DNA of 64,000 nt from Frigoribacterium sp. Leaf415 (GCF_001424645.1 NZ_LMQR01000001.1:1856149-1920148); one strand, 5' to 3'; positions 9,782-19,061 are shown, numbered from the stretch's first letter. Numbers and translations are program-made. Notes: generated by a model not told the origin, from the sequence alone.

Positions 9782-10468
9782 TCAGCTCGTGAAGGCCGAG
9801 CCGGGCAGGTCCTTCTCACCGTCGACGATCGCCCGCACGATGCGCTCGGCCACGGCGTCCGGGTCGAGGGCCGCGCCGAACGCCGGGGCCTGCCCCGCCA
9901 CGGCCCGGGTCGCGAGTCCGGTGTCGGTGTGCCCCGGGCGCGCGTCGAGCACGCGGATGCCGTCGCGCCGGTACTCCCGTCCGGCGGCCGACACGAAGGC
10001 CGCCAGGGCCGCCTTGGACGCCGAGTACGCGGCCATCCCGACGGTCGGCGCCTCGGACACGACCCCGCTGATGGTCACGACGAACGGCTTCCGGCCGGCC
10101 GCGGCGGACTGTGCGAGCGCCGTGTGGGCGTCGCGCAGCAACCGGATCGGCCCGAGCGCGTTGGTCGCGACGAGTTCGTCGAGCGTGTCGTCGTCGAGGT
10201 CCTTCGCCGCTCCGAAGGCGACGACGCCCGCGGCGACCACGACGCCGTCGAGGCGTCCGTGTTCGTCGAGGGCCGAACGGACCAGCGCCGCGCCTCCTGA
10301 CGGGTCGCGCAGGTCGGCGAAGTAGGCGCCGGGCCCCGACAGCGAGTCCGGGCGTCGCGCCGCGCGCACGACGACGGCCCCCTCGTCCTCGAGCATCGCG
10401 GCGACGCGCACGCCGAGTCCGCCGGACGCGCCGGCCACGAGCACCACGGCTCCGTCGAGATCGGTCAT
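9782..10468 (-). CDS. Short-chain dehydrogenase/reductase
   Basis: A 228-residue SDR. Cofactor loop VAGASGGLGVRVA (TGxxxGxG type), the NAG-equivalent VVAAGVVAFG, and catalytic residues S (TISGVVSE) and Y-x-x-x-K (YSASKAALAAFV). The arginine-rich stretch after strand 2 (VRAARRPD) suggests NADPH. Substrate unknown. Stands alone. Confidence 0.88.
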   Translation of the reverse strand: MTDLDGAVVLVAGASGGLGVRVAAMLEDEGAVVVRAARRPDSLSGPGAYFADLRDPSGGAALVRSALDEHGRLDGVVVAAGVVAFGAAKDLDDDTLDELVATNALGPIRLLRDAHTALAQSAAAGRKPFVVTISGVVSEAPTVGMAAYSASKAALAAFVSAAGREYRRDGIRVLDARPGHTDTGLATRAVAGQAPAFGAALDPDAVAERIVRAIVDGEKDLPGSAFTS

Positions 10469-10549
10469 GTCGCCGACCCTACGCGCGCCGGCCGTGACGT
10501 CGGGCGTGAGGTCGCCGTGAGATAGGGCCGAGCAGGAGGCGCGGGCGCG

Positions 10550-11563
10550 TCAGGCGGACGCCCGGACCACCAGCTCGGTCGGCAGCGTCATCGCGGCAGG
10601 CTTCTCGCCGTCGATCACCTGCAGCAGCAGGCGCACCATCTCGTTGCTGATGCGGTCGAAGGGCTGACGCATGGTCGTCAGCGCCGGCGTCGTCTCGGTC
10701 GCGACGCGGGAGTCGTCGAACCCGGCCACGGCGACGTCCTCGGGCACCCGACGACCGGCGGCCCGCAGGGCGTCGATCGCCCCGGCGGCCATGCGGTCGT
10801 TGCCCGCGAACACGGCGTCGACGTCGGGGTGGTCGGCGAGCAGCGAGGCCATCGCGACGCGACCGCTCTCACGGCCGTAGTCGCCGTGGCGCACGAGCGA
10901 CTCGTCGAGGTCGTCGCCCAGCTCGGCGCGGTAGCCCTCGAGCCGGGTGATGCCGCCGGGGGTGTCGGCGGGGCCGGTGATCGTGGCGATGCGGCGACGC
11001 CCGAGACCGCGGAGGTAGGCCACCATCTCGCGGGCGCCCTCACGGTCGTCGGCGGCGACCCAGCCCATCTTCTTCTCGTGTCCGAGCGGGATGCCACAGG
11101 CGATCGCCGGCACGCCCGACTCGACGACGTCGGTCAGCAGGCGGCCACCGCTGTGTGCCGAGACGAGCAGGACGCCGTCGACGTGGCCGGCGCCGATGTA
11201 GGCCAGCGCCCGCTGCTGTTCGGCCGGCGACCCGGCCATGATCAGCACGAGCGAGACGTCGCGGTCGGCGAGGGCCGCGGCGGCCCCGCGCAGCAGGATC
11301 GAGAAGTTGGGGTCCTCGAAGAGCTGCTGGTGGTCCTCGGTGAGCAGGAAGGCGACCGAGCCGGTGCGGTTCGTCGCGAGACTGCGCGCGTGCGGGTTGA
11401 CGCGGTACCCGGTGGCCTTGATGGCCGCCTCGACGGCGGTCTTCGCCTCGGGGCTGACCCAGCGACCGCCGTTGAGCGCCCGCGAGACGGTGCCCCGCGA
11501 GACGCCCGCCGCCGTCGCGACGTCGTCGATGGTCGGTCGTCCCCGACCCGTCGCGCTGCTCAC
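10550..11563 (-). CDS. LacI-family regulator of the galactan locus
   Basis: A 337-residue LacI/GalR repressor from the GTG at 11563 (an upstream ATG would add 14 proline/alanine-rich residues). The helix-turn-helix is complete (TIDDVATAAGVSRGTVSRALN), followed by the hinge and a periplasmic-binding-like effector domain (GSVAFLLTEDHQQLFEDPNF, DAVFAGNDRMAAGAIDALR, VAVAGFDDS). It is the last gene of the ABC importer set, and LacI-type palindromes occur in the divergent promoter region at 15039 and 15126. By analogy with GanR of Bacillus it should repress until galacto-oligosaccharide binds. Confidence 0.92.
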   Translation of the reverse strand: MSSATGRGRPTIDDVATAAGVSRGTVSRALNGGRWVSPEAKTAVEAAIKATGYRVNPHARSLATNRTGSVAFLLTEDHQQLFEDPNFSILLRGAAAALADRDVSLVLIMAGSPAEQQRALAYIGAGHVDGVLLVSAHSGGRLLTDVVESGVPAIACGIPLGHEKKMGWVAADDREGAREMVAYLRGLGRRRIATITGPADTPGGITRLEGYRAELGDDLDESLVRHGDYGRESGRVAMASLLADHPDVDAVFAGNDRMAAGAIDALRAAGRRVPEDVAVAGFDDSRVATETTPALTTMRQPFDRISNEMVRLLLQVIDGEKPAAMTLPTELVVRASA

Positions 11564-11604
11564 GCGGCCAGCATAGGGTGCCGCCGGCGCCGGGCCCGCC
11601 GGCA

Positions 11605-12561
11605 CTACTTGACCGCGCCGGCGGCGAGGTCGACCTTCCAGAAGCGCTGCAGCACCAGGAAGATGGCGATCAACGGGATGACCGACAGGAGCGCCCCGGT
11701 GATGACGAGCGTGTAGAGCGCGGGCGCCGACGCCCCCTGGTTGAGCAGGCCGTTGAGGCCGACCGTCAACGGGAACAGCGAGTCGTCGCCGAGCATGATG
11801 TACGGCAGCATGAAGTTGTTCCAGATGGCGACGAACTGGAACAGGAAGATCGTCACGAGTCCGGGCAGCAGCATCGGGACCGCGATGCGACCGAAGATGC
11901 CCATCTCACGGGCGCCCTCGGTGCGGGCGGCCTCGATCACGTCGGTCGGCACGGCGGCCGCGGCGTAGATGCGGGCGAGGTAGATGCCGTACGGGCTGAT
12001 GATCTGCGGCAGCAGCACGCCCCAGAACGTGTTGGTCAGGCCGACGTTCGCCAGCAGGAAGTACTGCGGGATCGCCAGGATGACGCCGGGCACGAGCACG
12101 CCCATCAGCAACACGTTGAAGACGACCTTCTTGCCCGGGAACTCGAACTTCGCGAGCACGTAGCCCGAGAGCGCCGAGACGAACGTCGACGCGATCGCGC
12201 CGATGCCGGCGTAGAGGGCCGTGTTGAGCATCCAGCGCCAGAACAGGCCGTCGCGGTACTGCGTGAGGGCGACGACGTTGTCGAGCAGGTGACCGCTCGG
12301 CGCCAGGGTGAAGGTCGAGAAGAGCTCGCCCCCGTCCTTGGTCGAGGCCATGACGACCCAGAGCACCGGGAACAGGCAGTAGACGGCGCCGATCAGCAGC
12401 AGCACCGTCGAGACGATGCTCGGCCGTTCGGCGTGCAGGCGCGGGGCGGCCGGGTCGCGCGGCACCTTGCCCGAGGCTCGGCGGCCCGTCGAGGAGGCGC
12501 GGGTCGGGTCGGGCACCGGGGCCGCCGCGTCGTGGGAGCCGTCGAGGTCGATCGTGGTCAT
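11605..12561 (-). CDS. Carbohydrate ABC transporter permease (MalG type)
   Basis: A 318-residue inner-membrane permease. After about 45 polar residues come six spans and the cytoplasmic EAA loop (EAARTEGAREMGIFGRIAVPMLLPG), the ATPase contact of this family. ATG start preceded by CCAGGAGG. It starts 2 bases after the stop of the MalF-type permease, so they form a pair. No ATPase is encoded here; such importers in actinobacteria usually share a genome-wide MsiK/MalK-type ATPase. Likely imports galacto-oligosaccharides released by the GH53 enzyme nearby (GanQ-like). Confidence 0.92.
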   Translation of the reverse strand: MTTIDLDGSHDAAAPVPDPTRASSTGRRASGKVPRDPAAPRLHAERPSIVSTVLLLIGAVYCLFPVLWVVMASTKDGGELFSTFTLAPSGHLLDNVVALTQYRDGLFWRWMLNTALYAGIGAIASTFVSALSGYVLAKFEFPGKKVVFNVLLMGVLVPGVILAIPQYFLLANVGLTNTFWGVLLPQIISPYGIYLARIYAAAAVPTDVIEAARTEGAREMGIFGRIAVPMLLPGLVTIFLFQFVAIWNNFMLPYIMLGDDSLFPLTVGLNGLLNQGASAPALYTLVITGALLSVIPLIAIFLVLQRFWKVDLAAGAVK

Positions 12562-12563
12562 GG

Positions 12564-13574
12564 TCAGTCCTCCTGGCCGAACGCGCGCTTCTGGACGACC
12601 CGGAGGAAGAAGAAGCTGACGATGAAGGTGGCGAGCGCGATGACGACCGAGGTCGCCGCCGCCGAGTAGATGTCGTCGCGGGTGAACGCGTCGCGGTAGA
12701 CGAGCATCAGCGGTGACCAGCTGGTCGACAGGCTGTTCGTGAGCGGGCGCAGGGTGGTCGGCTCGGCGAACACCTGCAGGGTGGCCACCATGGAGAAGAG
12801 CGCGGTCATGACGAGCGCGGGAGCCACCATCGGGATCTTGATGCGCAGCGCGATCTGCACCTCGCTGGCGCCGTCGAGGCGGGCGGCCTCGTAGACGTCG
12901 GTCGGCACGGCCTTGAGCGAGGTGTAGATGACGATCATGTTGAAGCCGACGCCGCCCCACAGGGCGATGTTGGCGATCGCGAACAGGACGGTGCCCGAGC
13001 CGAGCACGCCGTCGACGTCCCAGCCCAGCCGGTCGAACACGTAGTAGAACGGGCTCACGGCGGGGAGGTACAGGAAGCCCCAGAGCAGCGAACTGATGAC
13101 GGCGGGCACCGCGTAGGGCATGAAGATCGACACGCGCGAGAAGGCCGTGGCCCGGGTGCGCTTCGAGTCGAGCAGCAGGGCGAAGAGCAGCGCCAGGCCG
13201 AGCATGCACGGGATCAGCACGACGCCGTAGAGCAGGACGCGGCCGACACTGGCGGCGAACTCGGGGTCGGTGAGCGAACCGACGTAGTTCTCGAGACCGG
13301 CGAAGACCTGGCTCTCGCCGCCCGAGCCGAGCCCGAGGCCGACGACCTGCTTCTTCTGGAAGCTGAGGAACAACGTGTAGACGATGGGCGCCGCCATGAA
13401 CAGCACGAAGAGCACGATGCCGGGGGCGAGCATGGCGTAGGGGGTCAGCACCCGCGTGCGGAAGCTGCCGTTGCCCTTGCGCGTCGCGGGCCGGGGCGCC
13501 TCGCGACCGGTCGACGACGGCGGAGGGCCGGCACCGTCGGTGCGGGGGCTGAGGTGGGTGAGGCTGTCGGCCAT
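12564..13574 (-). CDS. Carbohydrate ABC transporter permease (MalF type)
   Basis: A 336-residue permease with six spans and the EAA loop (EAARLDGASEVQIALRIKIPMVAPALVM). The N-terminal 40 residues are polar and proline-rich. It lies between the substrate-binding protein and the MalG-type permease in the usual order of CUT1 importers. Equivalent in position to GanP of Bacillus. Substrate specificity is inferred from the flanking galactan hydrolases. Confidence 0.92.
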   Translation of the reverse strand: MADSLTHLSPRTDGAGPPPSSTGREAPRPATRKGNGSFRTRVLTPYAMLAPGIVLFVLFMAAPIVYTLFLSFQKKQVVGLGLGSGGESQVFAGLENYVGSLTDPEFAASVGRVLLYGVVLIPCMLGLALLFALLLDSKRTRATAFSRVSIFMPYAVPAVISSLLWGFLYLPAVSPFYYVFDRLGWDVDGVLGSGTVLFAIANIALWGGVGFNMIVIYTSLKAVPTDVYEAARLDGASEVQIALRIKIPMVAPALVMTALFSMVATLQVFAEPTTLRPLTNSLSTSWSPLMLVYRDAFTRDDIYSAAATSVVIALATFIVSFFFLRVVQKRAFGQED

Positions 13575-13655
13575 GCCGGGTCCTTGGGTCGAGACGGGTG
13601 TGACGGAGGGGTGACGGGGCGGACGGGGCGACCCCGGCCGCCCCGCCCGATGTGG

Positions 13656-14963
13656 CTACTTGACCGAGAAACCGCTCTTGGTCAGGTCGTCGACGGTGAT
13701 CTCCTGCATGGCCGTGACCGCGTCCTCGAACGCCGCCTGGGTCTTCGCGTCGGCGGCCTTGGCGAACTCGTCGTTGTAGGCGCTGAAGGCCACGTTGACG
13801 TTGGGGCCGTAGGTGAACGGGTTCACCGACTCGGACGCCTCGGCGGCGATGTCGTAGAAGTCGTCCTGCTGGCTGAAGAACTCCGGGCTCGTCGTCAGGG
13901 CGTCGGCCGCCGCGTCGGTCGCCGCCGGGTAGACGCCGGCGATGTCGGCGAGCGCCGCCACGGCCGTGGGGTCGGTGTTGAGCCAGGTCGCGAACTCGAC
14001 TGCCGCCTCCTTGTGCTCGGACTGCGTCGTGACGGCCGTGGTCGAGCCACCCCAGTTGCCGTCGGCGGGCTTCGAGGCGTCCCACTGCGGCAGCGGCGCC
14101 GCGGTCCACTTGCCGGCGGTGTCGGGGGCGTTGCCGCCCAGCACACCGGGGGCCCAGACCGAGCTGATCCAGCCGACCTGGCTGCCGTCGTTCAGACCGG
14201 CGTTCCACTCGGGCGTGTACATCGGCTTGTTGTCGATGGCGCCGCTCTCGACGAGCCCGCCCCAGTACGACGCGACCTTCTCCGTCGAGCCGCCCTCGAT
14301 GTCGACGCCCCAGCTGTCGCCGTCGATCGACCACCACGAGGCGCCGGCCTGCTGCGTGAGCCCGGCGAACCAGCCGGCGTCGTTGGCCGAGAAGGTGCCG
14401 AGGTACTTCGTCGGGTCGGCGGCGTGCAGCTCGGTGGCCACGTCGGCGTACTCGTCCCACGTGGTCGGGACGCTCAGGCCGTACTGGTCGAGGATGTCGG
14501 TGCGGTAGTAGGCCATCATCGGGCCGGAGTCCTGTGGGATGGCGTAGACGCCGTCGCCGCCGAGGGTCACCGACGACCAGGTGCCCTCCGAGAAGTCGCC
14601 CTCGAGGTCGGCGGCGCCCTGGTCCGAGATGTCGGCGAGCGCGTCCGAGGACACGAGCGTCGGGATCTTCTGGTACTCGGCCTGGATCAGGTCCGGAGCA
14701 CCGCTGCCGGCCTTGATGGCCGTGAGCAGCTTGGTGATGGCGGGGTCGCCACCGTCCTGCTTGTTGACGGTGACCTGGATGTCGGGGTGGTCCTGGTTCC
14801 AGAGGTCGACGACCTTGTCGAGGTTCGGGGCCCAGGCCCAGTAGCTGAGCTCGACGGGGCCGTCGTCGGCCGCGCCTCCCCCGGCGCCGGAGCACCCGGC
14901 GGTGAGCAGTAGGGCGGCGGTCGCGACCGTGGCGACACCGAGACGGCGGAATGAGCTGCGCAT
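13656..14963 (-). CDS. Sugar ABC transporter substrate-binding lipoprotein
   Basis: A 435-residue extracellular solute-binding protein (family 1). Lipoprotein signal MRSSFRRLGVATVATAALLL with lipobox TAGC. The mature protein shows the family pattern (VELSYWAWAPNLDKVVDLWNQ, DLIQAEYQKIPTLV, QYGLSVPTTWDEYADVATEL, WAPGVLGG, AAVEFATWLNTDP). First gene of the minus-strand importer set; upstream are a TTGACA/TAACTG promoter and a LacI-type operator. Likely binds beta-1,4-galacto-oligosaccharides, like GanS. Confidence 0.93.
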   Translation of the reverse strand: MRSSFRRLGVATVATAALLLTAGCSGAGGGAADDGPVELSYWAWAPNLDKVVDLWNQDHPDIQVTVNKQDGGDPAITKLLTAIKAGSGAPDLIQAEYQKIPTLVSSDALADISDQGAADLEGDFSEGTWSSVTLGGDGVYAIPQDSGPMMAYYRTDILDQYGLSVPTTWDEYADVATELHAADPTKYLGTFSANDAGWFAGLTQQAGASWWSIDGDSWGVDIEGGSTEKVASYWGGLVESGAIDNKPMYTPEWNAGLNDGSQVGWISSVWAPGVLGGNAPDTAGKWTAAPLPQWDASKPADGNWGGSTTAVTTQSEHKEAAVEFATWLNTDPTAVAALADIAGVYPAATDAAADALTTSPEFFSQQDDFYDIAAEASESVNPFTYGPNVNVAFSAYNDEFAKAADAKTQAAFEDAVTAMQEITVDDLTKSGFSVK

Positions 14964-15038
14964 TCGTCCTCCTTGAGGAAAGCAAGAGCTGTGGTGGGGC
15001 GGGACAGCGCGGGCTTCGGAAAACCACGTCGCTGTGCC

Positions 15039-15080
15039 TGTGAGCGGTTACAGTTACGCACAGCGCTTTTGGCTTGTCAA
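15039..15080 (-). promoter_or_regulatory. Promoter and LacI-type operator of the sugar importer operon
   Basis: On the minus strand: -35 TTGACA (15080-15075), 18-base spacer, -10 TAACTG (15056-15051), with the imperfect palindrome TGTAACCGCTCACA (15052-15039) starting at the -10 and running across the likely start of transcription. The palindrome has the central CG and half-sites of LacI-family operators, and its position would block initiation. The assignment to the LacI protein encoded at the end of this operon is inference. Confidence 0.65.
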
Positions 15081-15125
15081 CACCGATACGGACCCTTCCG
15101 GCAGTCGATACCGGTGTGTTACAAC

Positions 15126-15139
15126 TGGGAGCGCACACA
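15126..15139 (+). promoter_or_regulatory. Second LacI-type operator, before the GH42 gene
   Basis: TGGGAGCGCACACA (15126-15139) matches the LacI-family operator form TGGGAGCGCTCCCA at most half-site positions and has the central CG pair. It lies 19 bases before the GH42 ATG, over the leader, so one repressor could hold both divergent units. Confidence 0.55.
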
Positions 15140-15157
15140 GTCAAAGGAGATCACCGC

Positions 15158-17197
15158 ATGTCACTCGAGCTCGATGCCCGGCCCACGCCCCAGGCCACCA
15201 CGACCTGGCTGCCCGGCCGCGCCGACCTGCGCTACGGCGGGGACTACAACCCCGAGCAGTGGCCGCGCGAGGTCTGGCTCGAGGACATCGCCCTGATGAA
15301 GCAGGCGGGCGTCAACCTGGTCAGCGTCGGCATCTTCTCGTGGGCGCTGCTCGAACCCCGCGAGGGCGAGTACGACTTCGGCTTCCTCGACGACCTCCTC
15401 GGCCTGCTGCACGACGCCGACATCGACGTCGACCTGGCCACCCCGACGACCGTCCCCCCGGCCTGGTTCTGGAAGGCCTACCCCGACTCCCACCCGGTCA
15501 CGCGTGACGGCGTCACCCTCGGCCGCGGCTCCCGCGGCATGGTCAGCCCGAGCAGCCCCGACTACCGTCGCGCGGCCCTCGCGATCACCGAGCGGCTGGC
15601 CGAGCGCTACGCGAACCACCCCGCCGTGGTGCTCTGGCACGTCCACAACGAGTACGGCGCCCCGATCAGCGAGGACTACGGCCCCCACTCGGTGCTCGCC
15701 TTCCGCACCTGGCTCGAGGAGAAGTACGTCACCCTCGACGCACTGAACGAGGCCTGGGGCACCCGGTTCTGGGGCCAGACCTACGGCGAGTGGGACGAGA
15801 TCGACGTGCCGCGCACCTCGGCCACGGTCGTCAACCAGACCTCGCGGCTCGACTTCGCCCGGTTCACCTCGGACGCCCTGCTCGCCTGCTTCACCGCCGA
15901 ACGCGACGCGATCAAGCGACACGCACCGCACCTCCCGGTCACGACGAACTTCATGGCCACCAACTGCCCCTCGATCGACTACTGGACATGGGCCCGCGAG
16001 GTCGACGTCGTCGCGAACGACCACTACCTCGTGGCCGAGCGCCGCGACAACCACGTGCTGCTCGCCATGGACGCCGACCTCACCCGGTCGCTCGCCGGCG
16101 GTGCGCCGTGGATGCTCATGGAGCACTCGACCTCGGCCGTCAACTGGCAGCCCCGCAACATCGCCAAGCGCCCGGGTGAACTCGCCCGCAACGCCGCGAG
16201 CCACCTGGCACGAGGTGCCGACGCGATCCTGTTCTTCCAGTTCCGGGCGTCACGGTACGGCGCCGAGAAGTTCCACTCCGCGATGCTGCCGCACGCCGGC
16301 ACCGCGACCCGAACCTGGCGCGAGGTCGTCGACTTCGGCGCCGACCTGGGCCGCCTCGCGGCCGTCCGCGGCAGCCGGGTGGAGGCGCGGGTCGCGATCC
16401 TCTGGGACGTCGAGTCGTTCTGGGCCCACGACCTCGAGTGGCGCCCGTCGGTCGAGCTCCAGCACCGCGAGCGCGTCGTCGCCTGGTACTCGGCCCTGTG
16501 GCACCTCGGCGTGACGGTGGACTTCCGTCACCCGCACGACGACCTGTCGGGCTACGACCTCGTGCTCGCCCCCTCGCTGTACCTGGCCGACCGGCACACC
16601 ACCGACGCCCTCGACGCGTTCGTCCGCGGGGGCGGCACCTTCGTCGCGTCGTACTTCTCGGGCGTGGTCGACGAGAACGACACCGTCCACGCCGGTGGAG
16701 CACCCGGTGCCCTGCGCGACGTGCTCGGGCTCTCGGTGCCCGAGTTCCTGCCCCTGTACGCCGACCAGGTCGTCACGCTCGACGACGGCACGACCGGCAC
16801 CGGCTGGTCCGACGACATCGTGCTCGAGGGCGCCGTGGCGGTCGCGAGCTACGTCGACGGCCCGGCGGCGGGAGGTCCGGCGGTCACCCGTCACGCCCAC
16901 GGCGACGGTTCGGCCTGGTACGTCTCGACGCGCACGACGGGGGCCGACCTCGAGGGGCTCGTCCGGTCGGTGCTGGACGACGCCGGCGTGCCGCTGCCGG
17001 TCGAGCACCCCGACGGGCTCGAGGTCGTCGTGCGCCACGGGGACGACGCCGACTTCACCTTCCTGGTCAACCACGCCGAGGCAGCGACCGACGTCGCGGT
17101 CGGTCGGGGCACCGAGCTGATCACCGGCGACGCCGTCGACGGCCGCGTCGTCGTTCCCGCCGGCGCGGTCCGCGTCGTGAGCCGCCCGCGCGGCTGA
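15158..17197 (+). CDS. ganA: Beta-galactosidase, glycoside hydrolase family 42
   Basis: A 679-residue GH42 enzyme. ATG with AAAGGAGA 7 bases upstream; there is no signal peptide, so it acts in the cytoplasm. The (beta/alpha)8 domain starts RYGGDYNPEQWPREVWLED and carries the acid/base Glu in WHVHNEYG (about residue 165) and the nucleophile Glu in MLMEHSTSAVNWQPRN (about 320). A trimerisation domain (APSLYLADRHTTDAL) and a C-terminal beta domain follow. With the importer and GH53 it completes galactan breakdown: imported galacto-oligosaccharides are cut to galactose. The symbol follows the Bacillus gan arrangement. Confidence 0.93.
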   Translation: MSLELDARPTPQATTTWLPGRADLRYGGDYNPEQWPREVWLEDIALMKQAGVNLVSVGIFSWALLEPREGEYDFGFLDDLLGLLHDADIDVDLATPTTVPPAWFWKAYPDSHPVTRDGVTLGRGSRGMVSPSSPDYRRAALAITERLAERYANHPAVVLWHVHNEYGAPISEDYGPHSVLAFRTWLEEKYVTLDALNEAWGTRFWGQTYGEWDEIDVPRTSATVVNQTSRLDFARFTSDALLACFTAERDAIKRHAPHLPVTTNFMATNCPSIDYWTWAREVDVVANDHYLVAERRDNHVLLAMDADLTRSLAGGAPWMLMEHSTSAVNWQPRNIAKRPGELARNAASHLARGADAILFFQFRASRYGAEKFHSAMLPHAGTATRTWREVVDFGADLGRLAAVRGSRVEARVAILWDVESFWAHDLEWRPSVELQHRERVVAWYSALWHLGVTVDFRHPHDDLSGYDLVLAPSLYLADRHTTDALDAFVRGGGTFVASYFSGVVDENDTVHAGGAPGALRDVLGLSVPEFLPLYADQVVTLDDGTTGTGWSDDIVLEGAVAVASYVDGPAAGGPAVTRHAHGDGSAWYVSTRTTGADLEGLVRSVLDDAGVPLPVEHPDGLEVVVRHGDDADFTFLVNHAEAATDVAVGRGTELITGDAVDGRVVVPAGAVRVVSRPRG

Positions 17198-17213
17198 GCC
17201 GCGAGGCGACCCG

Positions 17214-17255
17214 AGGAGGCGCGGTGCCGGCGTCGGGACCGGCACCGCGCCTCCT
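17214..17255. terminator. 17-bp perfect hairpin built from two inverted family A motifs
   Basis: Arms 17214-17230 (AGGAGGCGCGGTGCCGG) and 17239-17255 are perfect complements around an 8-base loop, 16 bases after the GH42 stop. No T run follows. It could end or attenuate transcription between GH42 and GH53, and is the clearest example of the dispersed motif acting as a hairpin. Confidence 0.75.
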
Positions 17256-17328
17256 GCACTCACCCCTCGAGAGCCCCACCCCTCACCCACAGCACCCCGC
17301 CACACCGATCGTCAAGGAGGACGACACG

Positions 17329-18990
17329 ATGACACGACCCACCACCACACCCCGGACCCGCATCGACCGGAGGGGCCGGCGCGGTCTCGCCGTCGGCGCC
17401 GCCCTCGCCACGGCGGCCCTGGGAGCAGGCCTGCTGGCGGGCGCCCCCGCGACCGCGGCCCCCGGAGGCCCGGCCCCCCGCCCGGTCGTCGTGCAGGACC
17501 CCGGCTTCGAGCAGGGCGCGGCGGGCTGGGTCTCGAAGGGGAAGGGCACCACGACGCTCGAGGCGGGTGGGCACGACTCGGCCACGCGCCTGACGCACGT
17601 GCTGTCGACGGCCGGCACGGCCACGACCAGCCAGAAGCTCAAGAAGGTCACGCCCGGCTGGTGGACCTTCTCGGCCTGGGTGAAAAGCGGTGGCGGCCTG
17701 GCCACGAGCACGCTCTCGCTCATGGGGTGCGGCACCGGCTCGAGCACGGACGCCGCGGGCACGACGGTCGTCCCCTCGACCGAGTCCGACGACGGCTGGC
17801 TGCACCTGTCGGTCTCGGCCGAGGTGACGCACAGCCAGTGCACGCCCACGCTCACCACGTCGGGTGCCGCGGGGGCCTGGGCGAGCATGGACGACGTGAC
17901 CTTCACGCCCGGCCGTGTCACCCGCGACGTGCGGGGCGCCGACCTCTCGGGCCTGCCCCGCAACGAGGACCGCGGAGCCGTCTACCTCGACGCCGCCGGA
18001 CGTCCGACGGACGCCGTGCAGCAGCTCGCCGACCACGGCGCGAACATGGTGCGGCTGAAGGTCTGGGTCGACCCGACCGACGGCTACAACGACCAGGACG
18101 ACGTCGTCGCGATGGCCGCGCGGGTGAAGGCGGCGGGCATGCAGCTGCTCGTGGACTTCCACTACAGCGACCGCTGGACCGACCCGGGCGCCCAGACCAT
18201 GCCGAAGGCCTGGCTCGGGCTGAGCGCGCCCGAGGTCGCCACGAAGATCCACGACCACACCCGCAGCGTGCTCGACGCCCTCGCCGCCGAGGGCATCACC
18301 GCGGACGCCGTGCAGGTCGGCAACGAGATCAACCCCGGCATGGTCTGGCCTCTGGGCCAGACCTGGGACGTCGACCCGAGCGACGGCGTCAGCGGCGCGC
18401 AGTGGAGCAACCTGGCGATGTTCCTCACGGCCGGAGCGACGGCGGTGAAGGAGGTCTCGCCGACGACGCAGGTCGTGCTGCACCTGACGAACATCAACAA
18501 CGGGATCGACGGCCTGACCTGGTGGTTCGACGAGGCGACCTCACGCGGGGTGCCGTTCGACCTGATCGGCCTCTCGTACTACGGCTACTGGCACGGCGGG
18601 CTGTCGGGCATGCAGCAGGCGGTCACGACGCTGTCCGAGCGCTACGACCGCGACGTGCTGATCGTCGAGACGTCCTACCCCTGGACGCTCGAGGACGATC
18701 CCGACCACACCTGGGAGAACGTCGTCGTCGACCCATCGCAGCTGGTCGCCGGCTACCCGGCGACACCTGAGGGGCAGGCCGCGAACTTCCGGGCGATCCA
18801 GGACGTCGTGGCGTCGGCCCCCGGCGGCCGCGGTATCGGCGTCGTCGCCTGGGAGCCCGCGTGGACGGCGGTCGACGGGGCCGGCTGGGACCCGGACGAC
18901 CCGACCTCGGGGAACGCGTGGGAGAACCAGGCGATGTGGGACTTCGACGGTCGCCCCCTGCCCGCCCTCGACGAGTACGCGGCCGACTGA
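17329..18990 (+). CDS. ganB: Secreted arabinogalactan endo-beta-1,4-galactanase, GH53
   Basis: A 553-residue exported enzyme. ATG preceded by AAGGAGG; signal peptide with twin basic residues, hydrophobic ATAALGAGLLAGAPATA and cleavage near AAPGG. Residues 45-195 form a carbohydrate-binding-like beta-sandwich (QDPGFEQGAAGWVSKG ... AWASMDDVTFTPG). The GH53 barrel begins VRGADLSGLPRNEDRG and has the acid/base Glu in VQVGNEINPGMVWPL and nucleophile Glu in LIVETSYPWTLE. It cleaves beta-1,4-galactan side chains of pectin outside the cell, feeding the importer. No cell-wall anchor is seen, so it is released. Confidence 0.94.
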   Translation: MTRPTTTPRTRIDRRGRRGLAVGAALATAALGAGLLAGAPATAAPGGPAPRPVVVQDPGFEQGAAGWVSKGKGTTTLEAGGHDSATRLTHVLSTAGTATTSQKLKKVTPGWWTFSAWVKSGGGLATSTLSLMGCGTGSSTDAAGTTVVPSTESDDGWLHLSVSAEVTHSQCTPTLTTSGAAGAWASMDDVTFTPGRVTRDVRGADLSGLPRNEDRGAVYLDAAGRPTDAVQQLADHGANMVRLKVWVDPTDGYNDQDDVVAMAARVKAAGMQLLVDFHYSDRWTDPGAQTMPKAWLGLSAPEVATKIHDHTRSVLDALAAEGITADAVQVGNEINPGMVWPLGQTWDVDPSDGVSGAQWSNLAMFLTAGATAVKEVSPTTQVVLHLTNINNGIDGLTWWFDEATSRGVPFDLIGLSYYGYWHGGLSGMQQAVTTLSERYDRDVLIVETSYPWTLEDDPDHTWENVVVDPSQLVAGYPATPEGQAANFRAIQDVVASAPGGRGIGVVAWEPAWTAVDGAGWDPDDPTSGNAWENQAMWDFDGRPLPALDEYAAD

Positions 18991-19061
18991 CCCGGGCGAA
19001 CGCCGGGTGATCCCGGCCGGCCACGTCACGGACCGTGATCGGAGACCCCCAAGATGGGCTC

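Noticed and set aside
15074-15110. A sigma-70-like plus-strand promoter for GH42 using TTGTCA at 15074
   Set aside because: No acceptable -10 lies at 16-18 bases; the same bases make a better minus-strand -35.
11605-15144. A single minus-strand open frame of 1179 codons across the sugar importer
   Set aside because: Only its last 318 codons match a family (MalG permease); the rest is an R/P/A-rich shadow of two other genes in another frame.
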